DNA of 63,183 nucleotides, taken from Actinomycetes bacterium. GTDB lineage: Bacteria > Actinomycetota > Actinomycetes > Propionibacteriales > Propionibacteriaceae. Every line of letters starts with the position of its first letter. Position 1 is the stretch's first letter. Location of the stretch: positions 1-63,183 of the forward strand of contig JAEXCA010000252.1 in NCBI GenBank assembly GCA_023393755.1, given 5' to 3'. Below are positions 16,705-24,689 of this stretch, in pieces. Under the pieces are notes generated by a model. That model was not told where the DNA came from. It was given only the letters and a program-made list of their open reading frames with translations, and made no database searches. Position numbers and translations under genes: made by a program.

Positions 16705-17564
16705 GCCTCCCCGTCACCGCGCTACCGCGCGCCGCCCTGCGGGCGGCCATCCGCCAGACCCGGATCGACCTGCGCACCAACCTGTTCACCGGGGCGGGCC
16801 TGGGCTATCTGATCACCCCGGCGATCACGCTCGCGGTGATGGTCTTCCTGCGGAACTCACCGGCGGTGGGGTCCACCATCACCCCGGCCCAGCACCTGCT
16901 GCCCGGAATGCTGGCCTTCGGGTTGGTGCTCGGCGGCGTGATGGGAGTCGGCGGCGAGCTCATGACGGAGCGGGACGACGGCACCCTGCTGCGGATGAAG
17001 GCGGTGCCGCACGGACTACAGGGGTACCTGGCGGGGAAGGTGCTCATCCACCTGCTGCTCAACCTGGTCTCGGCGGCGCTGATCGTGTTCCCGTCACTGC
17101 TCGTGGCGCCGGAGGCGGCACCGGCGAGCCCGGCCAGCTGGCTCGGCCTGCTGGCCGTCTTCGTGGTCGCGGTGGTGGTGACCATCCCGCTCGGCGCCCT
17201 GCTCGGCGCCGCGTTGCGCGGCTACGGCCAGCTCGCCCTGGGCATGATCGGCGCCTACGGACTCGCGGTGATTTCCGGCATCTTCTTTCCACTGTCGGCG
17301 CTGCCCGGCTGGTTGCAGGGGGTCGGGCAGCTCTTCCCGCTCTACTGGCTCGGCCTGGGTTTCCGGCACGCCATGCTGCCGGCCGAGGCCGTCCAGCTGG
17401 AGCTCGACGGCACCTGGCGGACCGTCCCGATGCTGGTGATGCTCGGCGTCTGGCTGGCGATCGGCGTTCTGGGGGCTCCGACCATGCTGCGACGGATGAT
17501 CGGCAGCATCTCCGGCTCGAAGGTGGCCGCCAGCCGCGAACGCCTCCTGTCGCAGGGCTACTGA
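16701..17564 (+). CDS. ABC-2 type permease
   Basis: A 287-residue membrane protein with six predicted helices and the ABC-2 pattern (GMLAFGLVLGGVMGVGGELMTERDDGTLLRMKAVP, split here only for reading, lies at about 57-95). It pairs with the ATPase it overlaps by 4 nt to form an exporter whose substrate may be a lipid, antibiotic or other hydrophobic molecule; the sequence does not tell. The tail SKVAASRERLLSQGY is cytosolic. It is convergent with tgt. Confidence 0.9.
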   Translation: MSLPVTALPRAALRAAIRQTRIDLRTNLFTGAGLGYLITPAITLAVMVFLRNSPAVGSTITPAQHLLPGMLAFGLVLGGVMGVGGELMTERDDGTLLRMKAVPHGLQGYLAGKVLIHLLLNLVSAALIVFPSLLVAPEAAPASPASWLGLLAVFVVAVVVTIPLGALLGAALRGYGQLALGMIGAYGLAVISGIFFPLSALPGWLQGVGQLFPLYWLGLGFRHAMLPAEAVQLELDGTWRTVPMLVMLGVWLAIGVLGAPTMLRRMIGSISGSKVAASRERLLSQGY

Positions 17565-17624
17565 GACGACAGCCATGCGACCTGCTCCGGCGGATCGCCT
17601 ACCCCCGGTCACCGTCCCGCCGCG

Positions 17625-18950
17625 TCAGCGTCCGGAGTAGAAGCGCCCCAGGAACTCGGTCCGGAAGGCCTGGAAGTCACCGTTCTCCATGCTGGACCGG
17701 ATGTCGTCGACCAGGCGGACGGTGAACCGCTCGTTGTGGATCGTCGACAGGGTCGAGGCCAGCATCTCCTTGGCCTTGAACAGGTGGTGCAGATAGGCCC
17801 GGGTGTAGTGGGCGCAGGTGTAGCAGTCGCAGTCGTCGTCGATCGGGTTGAAGTTGCGCCGGTTGGCGGCGGTCACCACGTTGAACCGGCCGTCGGGGGT
17901 GTAGAGCGCCCCGTTGCGGGCCACCCGGGAGGGCATGACGCAGTCGAAGGTGTCGGCGCCTGCCTCGATGGCGGCGAAGAAGTCGTCCGGCTCGGAGATG
18001 CCGAGCAGGTGTCGGGGCTTGTCGAAGGGCAGTTCCTCGGTGACCCAGCCGACGATGGTGCCGAGGTTCTCCTTCTCCAGCGCGCCACCGATCCCGAAGC
18101 CGTCGAAGCTGCGTCCGGAGACCTCCAGGGACGCCAGGTTGCGGGCGGCCTGACGCCGTAAGTCCTCGTACTGGGCGCCCTGCACCACGCCGAACAGCGC
18201 CTGGTACGGCTTCTCAGCCCGGACGGCGGTGAGCCGGTCGTGCTCGGCCAGGCAGCGGGCCGCCCAGGCGTGGGTGCGCTCGACCGAGCTCTGCTGGTAG
18301 CCGCGGGTGTTCATCAGGGTGGTCAGCTCGTCGAAGGCGAACATGATGTCGGCGCCCAGTTCGTGCTGGATCCGCATCGAGACCTCGGGGGTGAACCGGT
18401 GCCTGTCGCCGTTGAGGTGCGACTGGAAGGTGACGCCGTCGTCGTCCACGTGGGCGAGCCGCTGCTTGCCCTCGGCGATCACGTCGTCGTTGGCCAGGCC
18501 GACGGTGTCCATCGCCAGCACCTTCTTGAAGCCGACGCCCAGGCTCATCACCTGGAAGCCGCCGGAGTCGGTGAAGGTCGGGCCGGGCCAGTTCATGAAC
18601 GCGCCCAGGCCGCCGGCGGCGTCCACGATGTCGGAGCCCGGCTGCAGGTAGAGGTGGTAGGCGTTGGCCAGCACGGCCTGGGCGCCCACCTGGGCGATCG
18701 ACTCCGGCAGCACCGCCTTGACGGTGGCCTTGGTGCCGACCGCGATGAAGGCCGGGGTCCGGATCTCGCCGTGCGGGGTGTGGATCACGCCGGTGCGGCC
18801 ATGGCCGTTGGGCAGGACGGCGTGCGGGGTGAAGCCGAAGGGGGACGAGGCTCCGCGACGGACGCGCGAGACGCGGGGATCCGCGTCCCCGCGCGACGTC
18901 TCGACGAGCGAAGCGAGGAACCGACTCGGCCTGCGGCCGTCCTCAGCCAT
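17625..18950 (-). CDS. tgt: Queuine/preQ1 tRNA-ribosyltransferase
   Basis: This enzyme exchanges guanine-34 for the queuosine precursor (preQ1, or salvaged base) in tRNAs with GUN anticodons. The active-site motif TDSGGFQVMSLG, the nucleophile region FDCVMPSR, and the zinc site CDCYTCAH with a later His are all present. ATG 18950 gives 441 residues; ATG 18977 overlaps rsmE. About 35-40 N-terminal residues (RRPSRFLASLVETSRG and on) precede the normal TGT start near FGFTPHAVLPNG and are encoded by a palindromic repeat-like tract; no start codon occurs after it, so the extension is translated if the gene is read as it stands. No preQ1 synthesis genes are nearby. Confidence 0.92.
   Translation of the reverse strand: MAEDGRRPSRFLASLVETSRGDADPRVSRVRRGASSPFGFTPHAVLPNGHGRTGVIHTPHGEIRTPAFIAVGTKATVKAVLPESIAQVGAQAVLANAYHLYLQPGSDIVDAAGGLGAFMNWPGPTFTDSGGFQVMSLGVGFKKVLAMDTVGLANDDVIAEGKQRLAHVDDDGVTFQSHLNGDRHRFTPEVSMRIQHELGADIMFAFDELTTLMNTRGYQQSSVERTHAWAARCLAEHDRLTAVRAEKPYQALFGVVQGAQYEDLRRQAARNLASLEVSGRSFDGFGIGGALEKENLGTIVGWVTEELPFDKPRHLLGISEPDDFFAAIEAGADTFDCVMPSRVARNGALYTPDGRFNVVTAANRRNFNPIDDDCDCYTCAHYTRAYLHHLFKAKEMLASTLSTIHNERFTVRLVDDIRSSMENGDFQAFRTEFLGRFYSGR
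18868..18902. repeat. Palindromic repeat tract inside the 5' end of tgt
   Basis: GAGAC and GTCTC enclose GACGCGG-GGAT-CCGCGTC (18870-18887), which pairs with a 4-nt loop. Next to it, 18901-18921 reads TCGACGAGCGAAGCGAGGAAC, the type of sequence seen in dispersed intergenic repeats of high-GC actinobacteria. It falls between rsmE and the conserved part of tgt. Confidence 0.55.
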
Positions 18951-18963
18951 CGTTGTGGCGTCC

Positions 18964-19707
18964 TCAGCCACGGGCATCGCGGGCGCTGAGGGCCTGCAGC
19001 TGGGCCAGCGCCACCACCCCGGCGGTGGAGGTGCGCAGCACGGTGTCGGCGATCAGCACCACCTTGCCGCCGGCGGCTTCGAAGGTTGCCACCTCGTCCT
19101 CGGTCAGGCCGCCCTCCGGGCCGACGATGAACATGACCTCCCCCGACCCAGGGACGTCCAGCCCGGCGATCGGGTCGACGGCGGTCTCGTGCAGCACGGC
19201 GGTCAGCGAGGTCTGGGCGATCCGCAGCGCCAGCTCCTTGGTGGTCAGCGGCGCGCTCACGATCGGGACCCGGAACCGGCGGGACTGCTTGGCCGCCTCC
19301 CGGGCCACCGCACGCCACTTGGTGAGGCCACGCTCCACCCGGTCGGCACCCCACTTGACCACCGAGCGTTCGGCCTGCCAGGGGACGATCTCGTCCACCC
19401 CGAGTTCGGTGAGCATCTCCACCGCCAACTGGGCCCGATCCCCCTTGGGCAGGGCCTGCACCGCGACGTAGCGCACCGGCCCGGCCGGCAGGTGCACCAC
19501 CTCGGCGATGTCGATCGCCAGCTGCTGCTTGCCGACCTCGACCACCGGGCCGCGGACGGCCGTGCCGGCACCGTCACTGATCCAGATCACCTCGCCGGTG
19601 CGGATCCGACGGACCTGGGCGGCATGCCGTCCCTCCTCTCCGGAGAGCGTCACCCGGGCACCCACCTGGGGATCGTCGAGGTAGGCCAGGAAGAGCGGTT
19701 CGGTCAT
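18964..19707 (-). CDS. rsmE: 16S rRNA (uracil1498-N3)-methyltransferase
   Basis: A 247-residue SPOUT methyltransferase that methylates U1498 of 16S rRNA. An N-terminal PUA-like part (LSGEEGRHAAQVRRI) is followed by the knotted domain with FIVGPEGGLTEDEV and the C-terminal LRTSTAGVVALAQL, both diagnostic. Its ATG overlaps the dnaJ stop codon (ATGA). The dnaJ-rsmE order is standard in Gram-positive bacteria. Confidence 0.96.
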   Translation of the reverse strand: MTEPLFLAYLDDPQVGARVTLSGEEGRHAAQVRRIRTGEVIWISDGAGTAVRGPVVEVGKQQLAIDIAEVVHLPAGPVRYVAVQALPKGDRAQLAVEMLTELGVDEIVPWQAERSVVKWGADRVERGLTKWRAVAREAAKQSRRFRVPIVSAPLTTKELALRIAQTSLTAVLHETAVDPIAGLDVPGSGEVMFIVGPEGGLTEDEVATFEAAGGKVVLIADTVLRTSTAGVVALAQLQALSARDARG

Positions 19708-20864
19708 GAGAAGGCCTCCTTCAGCCAGCCCAGGACGCCGCCCTTGTGCTTGGCCGCCGACACCTCCGGACGGCCCTCGCCACGCAGTTCGGCGAACTGG
19801 CGCAGCAGCTCGCGTTGCTCGTCGTCCAACTTGATCGGGGTCTGGACCAGCAGGGTGATGCCCAGCTCGCCGCGTCCGCCGCCACGCAGTTTCGGCACCC
19901 CGCGACCGGGGACGGCGATCCTGGTGCCGGACTGGGTACCGGCCGGGATGGTCACCGACACGGTCCCCTCCTCGGCGGCCAGGTCGTCCCGCTCCGCCTC
20001 GAGGGTGGCGATCTCCACCTCGGTGCCCAGCGCGGCGGCGGTCATCGGCACCTTCACCACGACCTCGAGGTCGTCGCCATTGCGCCGGAACACGTCGTGC
20101 CCGGCGACGGTCAGCTCGACGTACAGGTCGCCGGCCGGGCCACCGCCCGGGCCGACCTCGCCCTGGGAGTCGAGATGGATCCGGTTGCCGGTGTTCACCC
20201 CGGCGGGGATCTTCACGTTGATCGTCCGGCTGGAGCGGACGCGTCCCTCGCCCGAGCACTCCCCACACGGATCGGGGATCACGGTGCCGTAGCCGCGGCA
20301 GGCCGGGCAGGTCTGCGAGGTGCGGATGTCGCCCAGGAAGGAGCGCTGGATCTGGGTGACCTCGCCCTGGCCATGGCAGGTGGTGCAGGTGACCGGCGAA
20401 CTGCCCGGGTTCGCCCCGCCGCCATTGCACTTCGGACAGACCACCGCGGTGTCCACCCGCAGCGGCTTGGTGACGCCGAAGGCAGCCTCGGCGAGGGTGA
20501 GCGAAAGCCGCACCAGGGCGTCCTGGCCGCGGCGGGTCCGCGAGCGGGGGCCACGGCTCGAGGCCTGGGCGCCGAACATGGCGTCCACCAGGTTGGTGAA
20601 GTCGAACGCTCCACCGGCGAACCCGCCGAAGCCGGCGGCACCCGCGTTGCCCAGCGGATCGCCACCGCGGTCGTAGACCGAGCGCTTGTGGGGATCGTGC
20701 AGCACCTCGTAGGCCTCGCCGATCTCCTTGAACTTCTCGGCCGCGTCCGGCGTGTCGGCGACGTCCGGGTGGTACTTCATCGCCAGCCGGCGGTAGGCCT
20801 TCTTGATCTGCTCGGAGCTGGCATCCCGCGAGACGCCCAGCACCTGGTAGTAGTCAGTGCTCAC
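19704..20864 (-). CDS. dnaJ: Co-chaperone DnaJ (second, hrcA-linked copy type)
   Basis: A 386-residue Hsp40 that stimulates the DnaK ATPase and delivers clients. The J domain is at 1-70 with the HPD motif (YHPDVAD), then a G/F-rich linker, the zinc-finger domain with four CxxCxGxG repeats (CPKCNGGG, CTTCHGQG, CPACRGYG, CGECSGEG) and the two beta-sandwich C-terminal domains. The GTG start lies three bases after the hrcA stop codon, so the two are co-translated from the CIRCE-controlled promoter. Actinobacteria usually have another dnaJ with dnaK-grpE, which is not in this window. Confidence 0.96.
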   Translation of the reverse strand: MSTDYYQVLGVSRDASSEQIKKAYRRLAMKYHPDVADTPDAAEKFKEIGEAYEVLHDPHKRSVYDRGGDPLGNAGAAGFGGFAGGAFDFTNLVDAMFGAQASSRGPRSRTRRGQDALVRLSLTLAEAAFGVTKPLRVDTAVVCPKCNGGGANPGSSPVTCTTCHGQGEVTQIQRSFLGDIRTSQTCPACRGYGTVIPDPCGECSGEGRVRSSRTINVKIPAGVNTGNRIHLDSQGEVGPGGGPAGDLYVELTVAGHDVFRRNGDDLEVVVKVPMTAAALGTEVEIATLEAERDDLAAEEGTVSVTIPAGTQSGTRIAVPGRGVPKLRGGGRGELGITLLVQTPIKLDDEQRELLRQFAELRGEGRPEVSAAKHKGGVLGWLKEAFS

Positions 20865-20867
20865 TCA

Positions 20868-21884
20868 TCATCCTTCAGCCAGGAAGCGCCCGACATACCG
20901 GGCGACCGCGCGAACCGCGGCCATGGTCGAGGGGTAGTCCATCCGCGTCGGACCGACGATACCCAAGGTTGCCCACGCCTCCGGAGCGGTTCCGTAGCTG
21001 CTGGCCACGACGGAGGTCGACTGCAGCGACTCGTAGGGGTTCTCGTGCCCGATCCGGACCGTCACATCCCCCTCGCCGACCGCCTCGCCGAGCAGCCGCA
21101 ACAGCACCACCTGCTCCTCCAGCGCCTCCAGCACCGGCTTCACCGTGCTCTCGAACTGGTCGGCGAACCGGGTGAGGTTGGGCACGCCACCCACCACGAC
21201 CCGTCCGGAATCGCGCGAGCCGAGCACCTCCAGGATGGCGGCCACCACCACCGCGCCGAAGGCATGCAGTTCCGGCGGCAGTTCGTCCAGCAGCGTCCCG
21301 GCCCTCGCCGCCGCCCGCTCGGCGGACAGTCCGACCAGGCCCGCGTTCAGCCGGCCGCGCAACTCGGCGATGGTCTCCTCGCTCGCGGCCCCGGTGTCGA
21401 TCGCCCGCTGGTCCACCCGTCCGGCCGAGGTGACCACGATCACCAGTCCGCGTCCGCCACCGAGGGTGACCAGCTCGATGTGACGCAGCGACGAGCCCAG
21501 ATCGATCGGGTACTGGACGATCGCCACCTGCTGGGTGATCTGGGCCAGCAGCCGCACCGTCCGTCGCACCAGGTCGTCCACGTCGACCGCACCTGCCATG
21601 AAGGTCTCGATCGCCCGCCGCTCGGCGGCCGACAGCGGCTTGACCTGGCCCAGCCGGTCGACGAACAGCCGGTAGCCCTTGTCGGTCGGGATCCGCCCGG
21701 CCGAGGTGTGCGGCTGGGTGATGTACCCCTCCTCCTCGAGCACCGCCATGTCGTTGCGGACGGTGGCCGGCGAGACGTCCAACTGGTACCGCTCGACCAG
21801 CGCGCGCGAGCCGACCGGTTCACGCATGGACACGTAGTCGGTGACGATCGCTCGCAGGATCGCCAGCTTGCGGTCGTCCAGCAC
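20868..21884 (-). CDS. hrcA: Heat-inducible transcription repressor HrcA
   Basis: A 338-residue repressor that binds CIRCE. The winged-helix DNA-binding domain is at the N-terminus (LDDRKLAILRAIVTDYV, then SPATVRNDMAVLEEEGYI), followed by the GAF-like HrcA domain. GTG 21884 is chosen because GGAGGAGG lies six bases upstream; a GTG at 21911 would start inside the CIRCE box. It heads hrcA-dnaJ-rsmE and its own CIRCE site implies autoregulation. GroEL-dependent activation is known for the family. Confidence 0.96.
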   Translation of the reverse strand: MLDDRKLAILRAIVTDYVSMREPVGSRALVERYQLDVSPATVRNDMAVLEEEGYITQPHTSAGRIPTDKGYRLFVDRLGQVKPLSAAERRAIETFMAGAVDVDDLVRRTVRLLAQITQQVAIVQYPIDLGSSLRHIELVTLGGGRGLVIVVTSAGRVDQRAIDTGAASEETIAELRGRLNAGLVGLSAERAAARAGTLLDELPPELHAFGAVVVAAILEVLGSRDSGRVVVGGVPNLTRFADQFESTVKPVLEALEEQVVLLRLLGEAVGEGDVTVRIGHENPYESLQSTSVVASSYGTAPEAWATLGIVGPTRMDYPSTMAAVRAVARYVGRFLAEG

Positions 21885-21904
21885 GTCCGGCCTCCTCCAC
21901 CTGC

Positions 21905-21931
21905 TTGGCACTCTCCGGGGTCGAGTGCCAG
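21905..21931. promoter_or_regulatory. CIRCE operator of hrcA
   Basis: TTGGCACTC, nine bases, GAGTGCCAG. It matches the CIRCE consensus except for changes in the outer bases of each arm (TTA to TTG, TAA to CAG), and the two 7-base core arms GGCACTC/GAGTGCC pair perfectly. It ends 20 bp before the hrcA GTG and may also affect the divergent secreted-protein gene. Confidence 0.9.
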
Positions 21932-22039
21932 TCTAGCGGTTCGACGACCCGCCGGACGCGGAGGCGCGGGCCGGGAACTTGCCAGAGCGCCCACGGCGAC
22001 ATACCTTTGCCCCAGCGAACCGGCATGACGGGGGGGTCC

Positions 22040-23584
22040 ATGGCGCGGTTGCTGGCCGGCAGGCTGGTCGTGGCGATAGCCGTCCTCACCGGCGGCGTCC
22101 TGGCCGCGCCCACTGCCTGGGCCGACAGCATCGACACCCAATCCCGCGAGGATGTCGCGACCGCCTACACCGACAGGTTGCTCCCGGCGCTGCGAACCGC
22201 ACCCGAATGGACCGGCAATCCCGCGCTGTGCGAGCCGGGCTCGCCCGAGGTCCAGCCGGAGGCCGCGGTCGGCCGCGAATCGGAGGCCTCCCGGCAGGCC
22301 ACCTTCGCCGCGATCAACTACTACCGGGCGATGGCCGGACTGCAGCCGGTGACCGAGAACCCGTCCTACTCCGCGCTCGCCCGTCAGGCCGCGCTGATCA
22401 TGCTGGCGCAGGAGGACCTCTCCCACGACCCCGACCCGGACTGGGCCTGCTACAGCGAGCAGGGCGCCATCGGCGCCGGCCTGTCCAACATCGCGATCAG
22501 CTGGGGCGGCTCCAGTGGCGCCTCGGCTCGTGCGATCGAGATGTACATGGACGACTACGGCAGCCGGAACGAGGACGTCGGCCACCGGCGCTGGCTGCTC
22601 TACCCGCCGGCGGCGGAGTTCGGCACCGGTTCGACCGAGCGGAGCAACGCCGTGGTGGTGATCGGCGAGGACGAGAAGGCCGACCCCCGCCCCGAGAGCG
22701 GCGTCGCCTGGCCGTCGGCCGGCTACTTCCCCTGGGAGATCCTGCCGACCAGCCGCCGGTGGTCCTACGCACTGCCGGACGCCGACGACTGCGCTGCGGG
22801 GATCGCCCAGCAGTGCTGGCACGACCTCGACCAGGCGTCGGTCACCATGACCCGCAACGGCGAGCCGCTGGCGGTCGACATCATCACCCGCGGCGGCCAC
22901 TACGGCGACCCGGCGCTGGTCTGGGAGACCGAGCCGCTCACCATCCCCAGGACCTCCGACGGCGACGCCTACGAAGTGACGATCGCCGGCGCCACGACCG
23001 CCCCGATCAGCTACCGGGTGCAGGTCTTCCGGGCGACGCCGGAGCGGCTGTCCACCACGCCGACGCCGAAGATCAGCGGCACCGCGAAGGTCGGCCGCAC
23101 GCTCACCGCGAAGGCCGGAACCTGGAAGCCCTCGGGAGTCACCCTGACCTACCAGTGGTACCGCGGCGGCAGCGCGATCGCGCAGGCGACCTCCAGCAGG
23201 TACACCCTGCAGCCGGCGGACAGGGGCCAGCGGATCACCGTCCAGGTCACCGGCAGCCGGAGCGGCCACGTGCCGGTCACCAGGGCGTCCAAGGCCACCA
23301 GGAAGGTGACCACCGGCGAGGTCACCACCGCCCGGCCGAAGATCGACGGACGCGCCGCGGTGGGTGGGACGCTGACCGCCAGAGCCGGCGCGTGGAAGCC
23401 GGGCGAGGTCACGCTGAAGTACCAGTGGTACCGCAACGGCAAGCGGATCAAGGGCGCCACCCAGGCCGAGTACACGGTCACCAAGCGGGATCAGCGCAAG
23501 AAGCTGACGGTGAAGGTCACCGGCAAGGCCGGCGGCTACAGCACCGCGTCCCGTACCTCAAAGCCCACCAAAAAGGTCGGCTGA
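22040..23584 (+). CDS. Secreted CAP (SCP-like) domain protein with two Ig-like repeats
   Basis: A 514-residue exported protein. A signal peptide ends in AWA before DS (about residue 28). A CAP-superfamily domain spans about 75-235 (AINYYRAMAGLQPV, SHDPDPDWACYSEQG, DDYGSRNEDVGHRRWLLYPP). Two tandem Ig-like repeats follow at about 341-430 and 431-514, each with KI(S/D)G..VG.TLTA(K/R)AG.WKP and YQWYR. These repeats are common on actinobacterial surface proteins and suggest carbohydrate or wall binding. CAP proteins often act outside the cell but a catalytic role is not established. No sorting signal is seen. ATG 22040 follows a GGGGGG run. It is divergent from hrcA. Confidence 0.85.
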   Translation: MARLLAGRLVVAIAVLTGGVLAAPTAWADSIDTQSREDVATAYTDRLLPALRTAPEWTGNPALCEPGSPEVQPEAAVGRESEASRQATFAAINYYRAMAGLQPVTENPSYSALARQAALIMLAQEDLSHDPDPDWACYSEQGAIGAGLSNIAISWGGSSGASARAIEMYMDDYGSRNEDVGHRRWLLYPPAAEFGTGSTERSNAVVVIGEDEKADPRPESGVAWPSAGYFPWEILPTSRRWSYALPDADDCAAGIAQQCWHDLDQASVTMTRNGEPLAVDIITRGGHYGDPALVWETEPLTIPRTSDGDAYEVTIAGATTAPISYRVQVFRATPERLSTTPTPKISGTAKVGRTLTAKAGTWKPSGVTLTYQWYRGGSAIAQATSSRYTLQPADRGQRITVQVTGSRSGHVPVTRASKATRKVTTGEVTTARPKIDGRAAVGGTLTARAGAWKPGEVTLKYQWYRNGKRIKGATQAEYTVTKRDQRKKLTVKVTGKAGGYSTASRTSKPTKKVG

Positions 23585-23600
23585 TCCGGCGCGACGCGGA

Positions 23601-23606
23601 TACGCT
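23601..23606 (+). promoter_or_regulatory. -10 box for leaderless MBL-hydrolase transcript
   Basis: TACGCT is followed by seven bases and then ATG 23614, with no Shine-Dalgarno sequence in between. Confidence 0.5.
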
Positions 23607-23613
23607 GAACTCC

Positions 23614-24450
23614 ATGCAGACCAGCGTGGGCCCATTCGAGCAACATGCCGACGGGGTGTTCGTCGCGGTGGCCGAACCGGCATCGGTCAACATCGGGCTG
23701 GTGGTGGGGAGCAAATCCGCCCTGGTGATCGACACCGGCTGCTGCCCGGCGCAGGGAGCGGAGATCCGGCAGGCGGCCGAGGAGACCGCGAAGGTGCCGG
23801 TCAGGGCGGTCCTGGTGACCCACTGGCACTGGGACCATTTCTTCGGCCTGGCCGGCTTCGCCGGGATGCCGAGCTACGGTCACGCCACCCTCGACGCCTG
23901 GTTGGGTTCGGACGGGCTGGCGGTCAGCGCCGCCGAGATCGGGGTTCCGGTGCGCGACCTGGTTCCGCCGACCCACCCGTTCTCGCTCGCCCGGGTGGTC
24001 GACCTGGGCGACCGCAGGGTGGAGATGGTCCACTTCGGCCGCGCGCACACCGACGGTGACGTGGTGGCGATCGTGCCGGACGCCAATGTCATCTTCGCCG
24101 GCGACCTGCTGGAGCAGTCCGGCCCACCGGCCTTCGGCCCGGACTGCCACCCCAAGGACTGGCCGAGCGCGGTGGACGGCATCCTCGGCCTGGTGGACGA
24201 GCACACCATCATCGTCCCCGGGCACGGTGGCACGATCGATCGGATGTTCGCCTTCGACCAGCGCGCCCGGATCTCCGGGCTGTACGGCCAGGCCGAGCAC
24301 CTGGCCCGCCGCGGGATCAGGCTGGCCGAGGCCTACGCCGCCGGCGAGTGGCCCTTCCCGGAGGAGATCGTGCGCGAGGCCCTGCCGATCATCTACGAGG
24401 AGCTGGCCGCGGAGGGCATTCACCCGGGACGCCATCTACCGCTGGCCTGA
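23614..24450 (+). CDS. Metallo-beta-lactamase-fold hydrolase
   Basis: A 278-residue MBL-superfamily enzyme. The zinc motif HWHWDH (HxHxDH) is at residues 70-75, followed by metal ligands in GRAHTDGD (about 140) and IVPGHGG (about 195). The pattern is the glyoxalase II/quorum-lactonase-like branch that hydrolyses esters or thioesters; there is no signal peptide, so it is cytoplasmic. The substrate cannot be assigned. It begins 30 bp after the CAP protein gene but appears to have its own leaderless promoter. Confidence 0.87.
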   Translation: MQTSVGPFEQHADGVFVAVAEPASVNIGLVVGSKSALVIDTGCCPAQGAEIRQAAEETAKVPVRAVLVTHWHWDHFFGLAGFAGMPSYGHATLDAWLGSDGLAVSAAEIGVPVRDLVPPTHPFSLARVVDLGDRRVEMVHFGRAHTDGDVVAIVPDANVIFAGDLLEQSGPPAFGPDCHPKDWPSAVDGILGLVDEHTIIVPGHGGTIDRMFAFDQRARISGLYGQAEHLARRGIRLAEAYAAGEWPFPEEIVREALPIIYEELAAEGIHPGRHLPLA

Positions 24451-24457
24451 CCCCCGG

Positions 24458-24625
24458 CTAGCCGCCGGACTTGCGGCGGAACTCCCGTGCGCCACCCTGA
24501 CGGCCGCGGGAGTGCGGACCCTTCTCCTTGTGGTGGCCCTCGTCGCCGACGCTCGACTCGTGTCCCGCCTGCTTCTTCGCCAGCGCCTCGCGCATCTTGG
24601 CTTTGATGTCGTCGTTGTCGGTCAT
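24458..24625 (-). CDS. DUF5302 small protein
   Basis: A 55-residue basic hydrophilic protein, MTDNDDIKAKMREALAKK at the start and REFRRKSGG at the end. Both ends fit the actinobacterial DUF5302 family as I recall it, with a Gly/His-rich middle. No function is known. The reading frame continues upstream without a stop, but ATG 24625 is where the family begins. Confidence 0.8.
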   Translation of the reverse strand: MTDNDDIKAKMREALAKKQAGHESSVGDEGHHKEKGPHSRGRQGGAREFRRKSGG

Positions 24626-24689
24626 GGCCTCACTGTGCCACGTCCGAACCCCGCCGTCGAGCAGAAGATCCTGCCCCCGGACCGAGCAC

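Noticed and set aside
21885..21911. GTG 21911 as hrcA start
   Set aside because: It lies inside the CIRCE box and lacks a ribosome binding site, whereas GTG 21884 has GGAGGAGG at the right distance.
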